From Glomus cerebriforme (taxonomy: Eukaryota > Glomeromycota > Glomeromycetes > Glomerales > Glomeraceae): DNA of 22,247 nucleotides. The DNA lies in assembly GCA_003550305.1 (NCBI GenBank), contig QKYT01000988.1:5192-27438 (forward strand). Direction: 5' to 3'. A model generated the notes under the pieces. That model was not told where the DNA came from. It saw only the letters and a list, made by a program, of their open reading frames with translations, and ran no database searches. The translations under genes and the position numbers were made by a program. Shown in pieces: positions 1 to 9,093 of this stretch (the first letter of the stretch is position 1; each line of letters opens with the position of its first letter).

Positions 1-9
1 AAAAAAAAA

Positions 10-1440
10 ATGCACGAAACAGCGGATACAAGTAACGATAAAGTATCATTTAAATTTAAAATTTCGGCGAAATTAATACAAACTAAACGATCGATATATA
101 CGCCACCATTTGCTACAACACAAAATATGTTTTGGCAATTAAAATTTCATCCGGTATAACACATGATTATTATTATCTTGTATTTTTTTTTTTTTTTTTT
201 GTGATTGAAAATATGAAATATGTTCAATGAAAATAATGAAATTTTATATTTCTTTATTTTTGATGTTTAGGAAAGTAAAGATCATAATGAATATTGCGCA
301 CTTTGGTTAGTGGCTTTACCAAATCCGATAGAAAAATATTCACCAGAAAATTGGTCAGATCGATCAAAATATTCAGTTACATATTTTATGAAAAATCCTT
401 GTGAAAAATTAAATTTTGGAAAATTAGAAAATTATAATGCGAGATCTCCTGTTTGGGGTTTTACAAAATTTTGTAAAAAAGATCGTTTACCTAAAGAAGG
501 AGAATTAACGATTGGTGTTAGATTTAATAAGGTAAAATATGAAACTGAAAAAATTGCTACTCCTCTTCCTTCTCAACCATTTCCACAAGATTTATTAAAA
601 GCTTGGAAATTAGAATTGGATCAACCAAATATTTCTGATGTTCAATTTAATTTTAATGATTTTACAGAAAAATCTTTATATGCTAGAAGTTCTATATTAA
701 TTGAACGTTCAGAATATTTTAGATGTATGTTTCAACAAGATAAATGGTTGGAATCAAAATTTACCACTACTTCAACAAAAGCTTTAATACCATCTTCAAA
801 ATCTTGTTCTTCAACAATTTCTTCTAAAAGATCTTGGAATAATAATATCTTTGATTTATATTCAATTTATCGTAGAATGAAATCAATTAAATCTTCTCTG
901 AGAACGCCAATGACGTCACAAATGACGTCACCAACGACATCATCCTTTGGAACTAATTGTACAATAATATATGGTGGTGAAAATAATTCTATAAAAGTTC
1001 CAAAAAAATATATAGTAGATGTAAGTGATTTTCATCCTGATACATTTAAATCAATGTTAAAATTTTTATATACGAATCAAGTAGAATTTTATCCAAGTTC
1101 ATTACATAAAAGACCTATAGATTTATTTGTAATAGCAGATAAATATTTAATAACAGATTTAAGGGATCGTTCTAAATCAAAAATTCTTAAAGATTTAAAA
1201 CCTGATGGCGCTATAGAGATGTTATTTGATATAGAATGGTTATGGCCTGATTTAAAAGAAATGATTATGAAATATGTTGTAAAAAAATGGGAAATTGTTA
1301 GAGAAACTGATAAATTTAAAGAAATATTAGAAAAATCTCAAAATTATCCTAATTCTAAAGAACTTGTTGAAGAAATTATGGAAAGAGTTAGAGAAGAGGA
1401 TGAACGGAAGAAAGATGTTACTACCATCAGTGCAAGTTAA
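10..1440 (+). CDS. MATH-BTB domain protein (two exons)
   Basis: Exons 10-153 and 271-1440 join in phase 0 to 437 residues; the 117-nt intron runs from GTATAA to TTTAG. Reading across the junction gives a MATH (TRAF-like) domain at about residues 12-140, with FKFKI, FWQLKFHP, YCALWLVALP and WGFTKFCKKDRL matching the usual strand pattern. A BTB/POZ domain follows: first half about 164-209 (SDVQF, LYARSSILIERSEYFRCMF), a Ser/Thr-rich insert about 210-283, second half about 284-361 (FHPDTFKSMLKFLYTNQVEF, ADKYLITDL), then a short helical BACK-like tail. Proteins of this family usually serve as substrate adaptors of CUL3 ubiquitin ligases; that role is inferred. The frame is open to base 1, so the ATG at 10 is plausible but a longer N-terminus beyond the window cannot be excluded. 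The insert splitting the BTB fold is the odd point. Confidence 0.85.
154..270 (+). other. intron of the MATH-BTB gene
   Basis: Donor GTATAA after codon CCG and acceptor TTTAG before GAAAGT. It contains an uninterrupted run of about 19 T, and in-frame stops. Removing it restores one continuous MATH domain, which is the main support. Confidence 0.8.
905..940 (+). repeat. 12-bp tandem repeat in the BTB insert with two TGACGTCA palindromes
   Basis: Three 12-bp copies lie inside the coding sequence; the first two end in ATGACGTCA and the third is degenerate (ACGACATCA). They encode a repeated (P/Q)MTS-like motif. TGACGTCA occurs perfectly at 911-918 and 923-930 and equals the consensus CRE/bZIP site. 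The coding context argues for a simple peptide repeat; any regulatory role is inference. Confidence 0.7.
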
Positions 1441-1941
1441 ATTATGTAATTTGGGTACTTGGTAATATTTTGGCGTAAAATATATTTTAATTTATAATAA
1501 TTATTTGTAAAAAAAAACAAAAACAAAAATAAATTTAGATGGGAAAAAAAAACATTAATTAGATGAGAAAAAAAAAGTATTATTGTATTGTACATATAGA
1601 ATATATTTTTATTTTAATATATATTTCATGTTAAAAGGAAATTTGTGTAATCATCATCATCATTATTATTTATTTATGGAAAATCGCTAACATAACAGAT
1701 AATTGCGACGAAAATAATCTTAATAATAAAACGCCTTCTATGGCAAAATTTGTTTCAAAATTCATATTTTATGTACAAAAAAAAGTAATTAAAGAATAAT
1801 ATAATATATATATATAAAAGAAAAAAAATAATCTAAAAGAATACATTAAAAGAAACTATCGAAAATATTGAAATTAAATTAATAACACAATTGCAGTTAG
1901 TAAAAAAAAAACGACCGAAAATAATTGTTATTAAAGTTATT
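1441..1941. other. convergent 3' flanks, no gene seen
   Basis: AT-rich spacer between the ends of the MATH-BTB gene (plus strand) and the STF2-like gene (minus strand). It holds AATAAA-type signals on both strands and A-rich tracts, fitting two overlapping terminator or poly(A) regions. No credible reading frame or RNA gene was seen. Confidence 0.5.
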
Positions 1942-2359
1942 TTAATTAACAACTGCAGCTGGTTTCGCGCTAGAAGCATTCCTTAATTTCATGAACTCTT
2001 CAGGCGCAATAACTTTAATATGAGACGATTGTACGTTTGTTGTATTAGTTGTCATTAAATTATATTCACTATAAACAGAATAAAAACGTTTAATAAAAGC
2101 TAATAAGCTGAAAAATATGGCATTTATATATATACTCACAGAGAATTCATTTCATCACCTACAACACCCCAATTACCATTACCAGCTCCGGATTTCTTTG
2201 GTGTCCCACGAATGTCAAGTAATGTACCACTATAATTAAAAGAATATTATTAATTAAATTTATTTATAATTATCAAAAAAGTTTTATTTCCTTTACATAC
2301 CGTTGATGATGTTTTTTATAACTTCCAGTACCATTTTGTTTTTTGCTATCGACAATCAT
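1942..2359 (-). CDS. small STF2/TMA10-like protein (three exons, 91 aa)
   Basis: Exons on the minus strand are 2359-2301, 2229-2140 and 2068-1942, with two 71-nt introns (donors GTATGT and GTGAGT, both acceptors TATAG). The spliced product has 91 residues. Residues 16-46 read KHHQRGTLLDIRG, then PKKSGAGNGNWGVVGDE. The G-x-G-x-NWG-x-x-GDE core is the hallmark of fungal STF2/TMA10 small hydrophilic proteins, related to SERBP1/HABP4-type motifs. In yeast these associate with ribosomes or F1-ATPase and help survival on drying; a similar role here is inferred from the family. There is no signal peptide or membrane segment, and the C-terminal half is polar. Only the last exon is visible as an uninterrupted frame, so the gene is easily missed. 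Confidence 0.72.
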
Positions 2360-2477
2360 TTTCTTTTAATATTATTGAAAAAATTAATGTTTTTGAGTTG
2401 TTGGGAAATTAGATCAAAATTCAGGTTAATTTATACCTTTCTTTCTACCATTGATGAGATTAAGTGTTTGATTTTAA

Positions 2478-2482
2478 CCAAT
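2478..2482. promoter_or_regulatory. CCAAT box upstream of the STF2-like gene
   Basis: The CCAAT core in the context AACCAATCACG matches the usual binding site of the Hap2/3/5 (NF-Y) complex. It stands about 120 bp upstream of the start codon of the divergently read minus-strand gene. The functional assignment is inference from position. Confidence 0.35.
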
Positions 2483-3095
2483 CACGCAATTTGTGTATGG
2501 GAATATTCAAATCGAAAGAAAAGCCGATCATATGTCGTAATAACCTGATTTAGGCTAAATTTGAAACCTCATATGATCTACACAGCATTGATCACACGCT
2601 CTTGGGAGAATAATAAGTATATCTCATGATTTCTTTTGTTGTTTGAACCATTACTTAAAAAAGAAAGAATAGTTTTTATTTGTCAAATCACATGCATGAA
2701 AAAATTTTCTTAACAATTGAAAAAATTATTCGAGAAAATTATTTCCCCAACATCTGTTTAAAAATAAAAATGACTCATTTTTATCGAGAAGATGTACGAA
2801 CATCTGCAAGGGAAATCGTAGGATAATCGCGATTCTCCTAGAATAGGGTGATTTTATTAACAACAAGAACAACAAAAGCAACAAAAGCAACAAAAGAATT
2901 TTTCTAATTTATAATGATATATAAAAAAAAATTATGATAAGAATGTTTTTCATTGATAATTTTGGTAAAAAAAAAATGCTTATTTAAAAGGTTAAAAAGA
3001 GTAACAGAATTTTGTTTTTGTATTTTATTTATAATAAATAATATCTTATCTTTGAAAGAACAATTTATATTTTATAGTGCTAAACATGGTTACAC

Positions 3096-3120
3096 AAGAC
3101 AAGCCCAAATGGGCTGTCTT
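3096..3120. repeat. GC-rich hairpin in AT-rich DNA
   Basis: The arms AAGACA(A)GCCCA and TGGGCTGTCTT pair around a 2-base loop, with a single bulged A on the left. It stands out because the flanks are almost pure AT. It could be a transposon footprint or an RNA hairpin; nothing else identifies it. Confidence 0.55.
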
Positions 3121-3780
3121 AATACCGATATTATGGTAATGTTAGGCTTATCCAAACTTTGCGACTTAAATTTTATCTAATGCGTAGTAATTCGATTCAG
3201 AGTACATAAAAACATGAACTTTGACAAAATATTCATGTAAAAAGTAATATTTTATTTAATAAAAAGTTTTAAAATAAAATTTATTTAATAATTACAGTAT
3301 AGCAATAGTAATAAAGCTAAATTTCTTCCAATTAAAGAAAATTTCTCAATTGTCAAAATGATACGTACAGTATGTAATTATTTTATTATAATTAATCTTC
3401 GTTTTTTGCCTTATTTTTGCATATAGTATATTACAATAAGATCTATTAATAATAGCTGTCTGTCATAATGTTAAAAATCATTTAAACAAGAATTCTTAAT
3501 ATTAACAAAGAATAAAAATTGTATTATTATTAATTTTTTTAATTATTAGCGAGCGGTCATATGTCATCATGTCTTGGAGTCCACAATGTTTGATCAAAAC
3601 CTTTATGAAAATTTCATCTTGTTAAATGAGATTATCAATTAACAAGCTAATATTTGATGATATTGAGTAAGTGGTTATTCAATATAAGTGGTATTTTTTT
3701 ATTTTATTACCTGTCCTTATTGAAAAACTAAAACGCGGCTTAGCAAAATTTTACACATTCTGATTGGTTATATTGTTGGT

Positions 3781-4531
3781 ATGACAGCAGCCATTCCCGA
3801 TCTACAAAATATTGTTTCAATCTCTTTATCCAAACGTCAACTTGAGGGTTTGGCTGAGAACTCTAAACTTTTTATTGATTACGAGAAGTAATTAAACGTT
3901 GGGCGTATATTAAGCCAAACTCCAATTCTTGTTAGTTTTAGACCATCTCCACTCGATACGTTATGGGATAACATTAGAAGAGATAGGTATATGACAATCA
4001 TTTATGATCAGAATATTATAAATCATGAAAAAGATGTTGATAACACAGTTGGGCAATTTATAGATGAAGTAATATTCACCAAGACTCCTGCTATAATTAC
4101 ATTTGTATCAGGTGATGGCGATTTTTATTGGAATATCAAGGTGGGTCCTAGAACGAGGCTAGAATGTAGAAATTTGGTCCTGAGTTAATGATTGTTGTTC
4201 CGTTCTTAGTTCTGTTTCTAAAAAATTCTGTACCCCTTTTGTTATTCGTAGGCTTATCATTTTATGACAAAAATAATCTTTCTTCACTAAAACACCATTT
4301 CTTAATACGATTTTATAGGAATTTTCGCATGGTGTTATGTAAATGCTAATACTGCTGTACAAATGAAAGTCCTTAAGCTTGCCGACGGTGATGCAATCCG
4401 TAATTGGAGAAACGACAAGCAATGTGATGGAATATTTTGATATATTTATTTTGTTGTGGCATTGTGATCAATCAAGAACTCTGCTTTTATATTTTAGGAA
4501 TGGAAACGAGTTGCGAAATGCACAGGCATGA
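3781..4531 (+). pseudogene. decayed NYN-domain (PIN-like nuclease) gene
   Basis: From the ATG at 3781 the frame gives KLFIDYEK at 3865-3888, a TAA stop at 3889, then an intact stretch: RPSPLDTLWDNIRRDRYMTI, YDQNII, KDVDNTVGQFIDEVIFTKTP and FVSGDGDFYWNIK (about 4105-4138). This order (IDYEN start, RPSPxDxLWD, VD...., VSGDGDF with acidic catalytic residues) is that of NYN-domain ribonucleases of the LabA/MARF1 type. A frameshift follows near 4138-4145; the next frame continues LERG-stop-NVEIW-S-stop, where Trp codons would be expected at 4160 and 4181. Further on, LADGDAIRNWRND (about 4372-4415), and after another shift MEYFDIF and LLLYFRNGNELRNAQA (4427-4528), resemble an RRM-like tail ending at TGA 4529. 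At least four stops and two frameshifts make it non-functional as a full-length enzyme. Confidence 0.75.
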
Positions 4532-4958
4532 TTATATCTTTTTGTAAAAAAGTCATTTTTAAAATAAATAACTAAATATGTAAGCTTTTCTCCTCAGAAA
4601 TGAATTACCTATACAATTCCAAAAAAAAAAAAAATAGTAAATCGTTTTTAGTCTACTTTACTAGGCACTGCCCCTAGAACCGAATACAAGCGTAATTATG
4701 TAACACAAATAACAATATATTAAAAAAATCGTATTCTGTTCCACAGAACGTTGTAAAGCAATCGATGCGAAGCATCATTCAAAAGAATTAAATACTTTCC
4801 TGTTTCGGATAGACTACAGTACTACCCCTATTTTATTCTCCTAGTAGTGCACGAATAAATCTTATTATAGAAATCCACAATAAACAGTTTATAATTTGCA
4901 TTACTATCAAAATTGGTTTAGTCCCCTTTTGAGGAACTCATCGAATTTTCTGTATCCC

Positions 4959-4976
4959 AAGAACACCGGTGTTCTT
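4959..4976. repeat. 18-bp perfect palindrome
   Basis: AAGAACACCGGTGTTCTT equals its own reverse complement. It lies in a gene-free stretch and has 8 G/C, rich for this region. Confidence 0.85.
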
Positions 4977-5859
4977 CCTCACAGTTTTTCTGTTTTTGTA
5001 TGACGACTTTGAATATCCTGGCCACACTGACTGATCAATTCTTCTATGACGAATATATTTGTAAGAGCTTTTATTGTTACAGAGATTGAAACAATATCTC
5101 TTCTCCTAATGAACTATTTCTTGAGCAATTTCAAATGTCCTATGTCCATTTACCTCGTTTTTGTTATTTGTCTACTTTCCTATCGGGAACGATGATTTTA
5201 TGCTGCAACAAATCATCAATCATGAGTACAATGAAAGTAAAACATGCATATATGCATATATCAGATAGGACTTTTTTTTATTTGTACAGATAAAATGATA
5301 ATTATCTCTCTAAAATATTATTCTAAATAAATCAAACAATAAATTTAGAGAATTATGCATAGAATTTACAAAAAAAGCTTTAAAATTGGAAATCATAAAT
5401 AATATTATGTAGTCTCCCACTTTTTTTGCGCATAATGCTGGCCATCATAATACTGACCAAAATCATCAAATCATCATAATTCAGGCAATAAATATAAGTA
5501 CAAACTTATACGGTGTTATTGCGTTACAAGGCTTATTCTGTGATTAATAATAATTAAACCCCCTTTTTTTCCAAAAAAAAAAAAAGAATATATAATAATT
5601 AGAAATATTTTACGATTATCCTCTAATGCTATAACGGTTTACTATAAATAAAATTAAAATTACCTTCAAGTTCTAAATAACAATGAATATAAAATAATTT
5701 TATTAAAAGACCTAAAACAAGTATTAATATTCTTAATATTCTTCCTACCAATAAATAAATAATATTTAATGACTAATAAGGTAATTCAAATCGGAGCGAA
5801 AATTGTATACCAAAAATGATTTTATTGATTCTATGAATACGTAACACTATTTTGTATTT

Positions 5860-5888
5860 ATAATGAAAATAATGAAAATAATGAAAAT
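5860..5888 (+). repeat. 9-bp tandem repeat, three copies
   Basis: Three consecutive copies of ATAATGAAA are followed by AT. Simple-sequence repeat with no coding role seen. Confidence 0.8.
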
Positions 5889-6277
5889 CTTAAGGATTTT
5901 CACTAAACTATTAGAAGAAAGTTGTTTAAAAATGAAATTTCAAAAAATGTCAAGTCACGTGCGTTTGTATACTATAATAAGGTTTTCTAAGTGATCCACA
6001 TAATACAACGCAACACAAAACCTAACGCACGACCGAACATTTTATTAAATCAAATTATTAATTTTTCGCGAAAGGAAAAAAACCTATTTATTTCCGTAAA
6101 TGTAAAAAAAAAATGTTTTCCTGTATTATTTAATTGAATTCGGAAAGCCGGAGGAATTGTAGAATTCCTTAAAAATGGTATAATGACATAACGAAGTGCA
6201 TTAATGACATAAAATTATAAAATAATTATATTGTTTATTTCTTGTGTTTTTTTTTATAAGTATTACAAACAAATGCT

Positions 6278-6294
6278 AGAAATATAAATATAAT
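6278..6294 (+). promoter_or_regulatory. possible TATA region of the seven-helix protein gene
   Basis: An AAATATAAATATAATAA stretch lies about 120 bp before the ATG at 6410 and is followed by a pyrimidine-rich leader near 6345-6385. In DNA this AT-rich a TATA-like match is weak evidence. Confidence 0.25.
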
Positions 6295-6409
6295 AAAAAA
6301 AAAATGTTTTTTTACGAAACTCGTTGCAAACATTCGCAACAAAATTTTTTTTCTCTTGTTTTTATTTTTATAACATTCTTTCAATTTATCTAATAAGTAA
6401 AGTAACATA

Positions 6410-7524
6410 ATGACATATTCACCAGAAGCAATCGTTTATATCATAATACAGTGCATAAGCATTTCATTATTATTATATCTAATTTTTATTATCCTAAAAT
6501 CCAAATCATATTTTACGAAATGGACGTTGTTTCAATTATGTATATCAGCATTTGGAAATGAATTCCCCAATCTTCCGCCAATATTAATTTATGGAGATAA
6601 TTTATTAGAACGAGCATCTGATACTCCCCTATGTATAATCTTACAAAGAATTTCATTATATTTCCTATGTCCTTTTGAATTCTTCTCTTTAGCATTGACT
6701 TTCTATTTATGGTATGCATTGGTCAAGCAAAAGCTTGATATCGAAAAGAAGTATTTTTGGTACGTTTCTGTAGGAATTTGGACTTACACAACCGTTTATA
6801 ATGGGATTCAATTAAAAAAATCTATCAATAAAAAAATTGATGATGATATGACATTAATTGATAATTTAAATTGTAATATACGTAAAAATCATTATGAACA
6901 TATAATACTTACGGCTATCCTAATTCTTTTCACTATTTTATTGACATGTGAGTTTAATAACTTTACATGTTTATGATTTTTATGGTTTGTCTGTATTTAT
7001 TGTATTAATTTAAATAAATATTAATTAGGTCATTCGACTGTGCTATTATGGAAATATTGGATAAAATTCTCCAATAATATGAATAGAAGGACTGTAATCA
7101 AATTAGGAGAAGCTGCACGTTTATGCGTTTGGTGTATAACATTTTTAATTTTATTACTTTTATCACTCATACCTCACGCGATAAAAACAAAACACCGCAA
7201 TCCCGATAATATGTATTATAATCAATTGATCGCTAAAATCTGTGATTTTGGTTCAGCTTTAATGTATGTTTAACTTTGGATAAAAAAAAATTCTTTTCCG
7301 ATTTCTTTTATTCTAATTCTTTTTTTTTTTTTTTTTTTAGTGGAACATTTTTATTCTTAGTATTCGGAACGCAAAAAAAGGCAGCAGTCTTTCTTCCATG
7401 TTGTTATTATGTTCCACCAGGGACTCCACATTTTTCTCCATTTACGTTTTCTGATGAAACTATGGATGAAAATAATACAAATGAATTAGCCCAATTACCT
7501 GAAGTACATTTAAGACAAAAATAA
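6410..7524 (+). CDS. seven-transmembrane, GPCR-like protein (three exons)
   Basis: Exons 6410-6947, 7029-7263 and 7341-7524 (phases 1 and 2) give 318 residues. Introns are 81 nt (GTGAGT...TTAG) and 77 nt (GTATGT...T-run...TAG). Hydrophobic segments lie at about 8-29, 40-60, 73-104, 115-132, 163-180, 209-229 and 247-269, consistent with seven helices. There is a charged loop at 134-162 (KKIDDD) and a hydrophilic tail from 270 (QKKAAVFLPCCYYVPPGTP, then acidic residues). The end of helix 7, FLFLVFGTQKKA, resembles the cytoplasmic exit of fungal cAMP-receptor-like or Git3-like GPCRs. Receptor function is inferred from topology only; no ligand can be guessed, and another polytopic membrane protein remains possible. 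The three exons fit in frame with no gaps, which supports the model. Confidence 0.65.
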
Positions 7525-8157
7525 CGAGTTTTTCAAAGTTAAGATTTTATAACCTAAGATGAAATAGAAATTCTAAATATAAATTTACGATTTAAGAGAA
7601 TATAATTTATAGTATAATTTAATTATGTATTTATTTGTAATATAAGAATTTTTAATTATTTTATTTTTTTTTCTGTCGTAGAATATGAATTCAGTCTTAT
7701 TATTCGTTCCTTGGAGTCTAGACATAAGCCGATCATATTATGTGAGTGATCAACAAATTTTTAAGATCGGTCTCTGTTTGTCTTTTTTAGTGTCACAAAT
7801 TTATTCAAATTACTTACCAACACCCCGGACAACAAAAGATGTCAATAATTATGTATTGAAATTGATTTTCAAACTTTAAATTGTTTCACTTGAATTTTCA
7901 ACCAATAATAATTTTAAGATAAATAAATTCCTTTTATGCATAATCTTTTATCTTTTTCTATTTATGGTACATGTAATACAATAATACAATTCGGCTGATG
8001 AAATCATGTTTATGATCATACAGCAGCAATGTTGTGAAATATTGATAATATTAATATAGTATTAATGATACAATTTAAGAGAATATAATAATAATAAATT
8101 TTAAAACAATTGAAACATTTAGGAATAGGATAAACCATTTTTCAAGTAAATTGATTA
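7525..8157. other. gene-free AT-rich stretch
   Basis: A reading frame at 7685-7879 exists, but it matches no family and shows no splice logic with its neighbours. The rest is 3' flank of the seven-helix gene and the downstream flank of the minus-strand pseudogene. Confidence 0.4.
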
Positions 8158-8416
8158 TCATTGACATTCAGATGGACCATTCGGAGCAGAAGAATTTTGA
8201 CAATTCGGATTTGCTAAGACAGCATTTAATACAGAAGTACAGACATTTTTAATATCAACATTATTTTGTTGACAAGCTTCCCAACTTGATCAAACACAAC
8301 AATAACACTGTTTAATTATTAATTTTTTGACAGTTTTATATAAGATTGATAAATCGCATGCAGCTTCAGTATGATATAATATCAAACTTATGATTAAGAA
8401 ACTCAAGATTAACCAT
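8158..8416 (-). pseudogene. decayed small secreted cysteine-rich protein
   Basis: On the minus strand the frame through 8415 reads SWLILSFLIISLILYHTEA, a hydrophobic segment typical of a signal peptide core, followed directly by AC and a cysteine-rich part. Eight cysteines are present (spacing roughly C-17-C-1-CC then, after a stop, C-10-C-12-C-12-C), and the frame ends SAPNGPSECQ with TGA at 8160-8158. One in-frame TGA at 8292-8290 interrupts it, and the only nearby ATG (8416-8414) is one base out of frame with the signal-like segment. The architecture is that of a small secreted protein or candidate effector, common in mycorrhizal fungi. An undetected small intron could explain the stop, but no good donor/acceptor pair was seen. 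Family unknown. Confidence 0.5.
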
Positions 8417-8882
8417 GATTCTTTCTTTTTTTTTCTTTTATCGAAAAGATAATTCGAATTTATATTAAAAATTTTCAGCCAAAATTACGTCAAAGATTTT
8501 CCAAAAATGGTTAATTTTTTTAGCCTTCTAAAGTTGGATCAGTTCTCTTGTAATAACAATCCGGTTAGTATTATTTTTTATAAAGTTCAAAGTCTAGCCT
8601 ACAAAAGTATAAATTCTTCCTTTTTGGAATGATAAAAATGAACAAATGAATTTTGCCCTCGCGAAATGTATAACTATTATTATTTTTGATTGGTTGATTG
8701 TTTGTTTATAAAATAATATATGATTAATATGATTAATAATTAGATTCACATGATTCATAAAACCGGAAAATACTTTAAATATTTGTTACATTTGGTCAAT
8801 ACGATTTGTACAAGGTTGGCTTACTAATAAATTATAATAATACGCAAATTAAATAGTTATTTAATAATTATGAATAAGTATT

Positions 8883-8982
8883 AATTTTACTAAATATTTG
8901 TAGGCTCGGACAAACAATTTATTTAAAAAGTGTATGAATTTTACTAAATATTTGTAGGTTCGGACAAATAATTTATATAAAG
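8883..8982 (+). repeat. 54-bp tandem duplication
   Basis: Two copies begin at 8883 and 8937. Over about 45 bases they differ at only a few positions (for example TAGGCTCGG versus TAGGTTCGG, CAAACAATT versus CAAATAATT). Each copy carries TTTACTAAATATTTGTAG, which has the form of a branch site plus 3' splice site. Confidence 0.8.
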
Positions 8983-9074
8983 TTCTATCCATATTCACAA
9001 GGGTGATAATTATCGCGTAACGTGAGTATTTGATCTTTATATAATAATGTAACTCTTATTTCCTGAAAGAATTT

Positions 9075-9093
9075 CTTAAGTACGGTACTTAAG
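9075..9093. repeat. 9-bp-arm inverted repeat around one base
   Basis: CTTAAGTAC, a central G, then GTACTTAAG. Near-perfect symmetry as for a dimeric protein-binding site; nothing else identifies it. Confidence 0.75.

Larger units (their letters stand above)
2360..3780. other. intergenic region with promoter of the STF2-like gene
   Basis: No supported gene. A CCAAT box at 2478-2482 lies about 120 bp upstream of the minus-strand ATG. Inverted repeats GATCATATG (2526-2534) and CATATGATC (2570-2578) follow. There is an AACAAAAGC-type short repeat near 2861-2897 and a hairpin at 3096-3120. Near 3540-3666 a stretch ending in a good donor (GAGTAAGTG) could be a remnant upstream exon of the NYN pseudogene, but it already contains stops. 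Confidence 0.4.
4532..6409. other. 1.9-kb gene-free AT-rich stretch
   Basis: No coding region or RNA gene is supported. It contains an 18-bp perfect palindrome (4959-4976), an ATGCATATATGCAT palindrome near 5245, a 9-bp tandem repeat (5860-5888), and many A/T tracts. The part at about 4920-5230 is less AT-rich and may be an old transposon remnant, but no domain could be recognised in any frame. The last 150 bp are the upstream region of the seven-helix protein gene. Confidence 0.45.

Noticed and set aside
2861..2897. AACAAAAGC-like repeat considered as a CRISPR-like or satellite array
   Set aside because: Only a few very short A-rich copies without spacers; simple low-complexity sequence.
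4159..4422. Minus-strand open frame of 87 codons
   Set aside because: It is the antisense of the NYN pseudogene, shows no motif and has no plausible splice partners.
7685..7879. Plus-strand frame of 64 codons after the seven-helix gene
   Set aside because: No recognisable domain, AT-driven composition, and no splice sites that link it to a neighbour.
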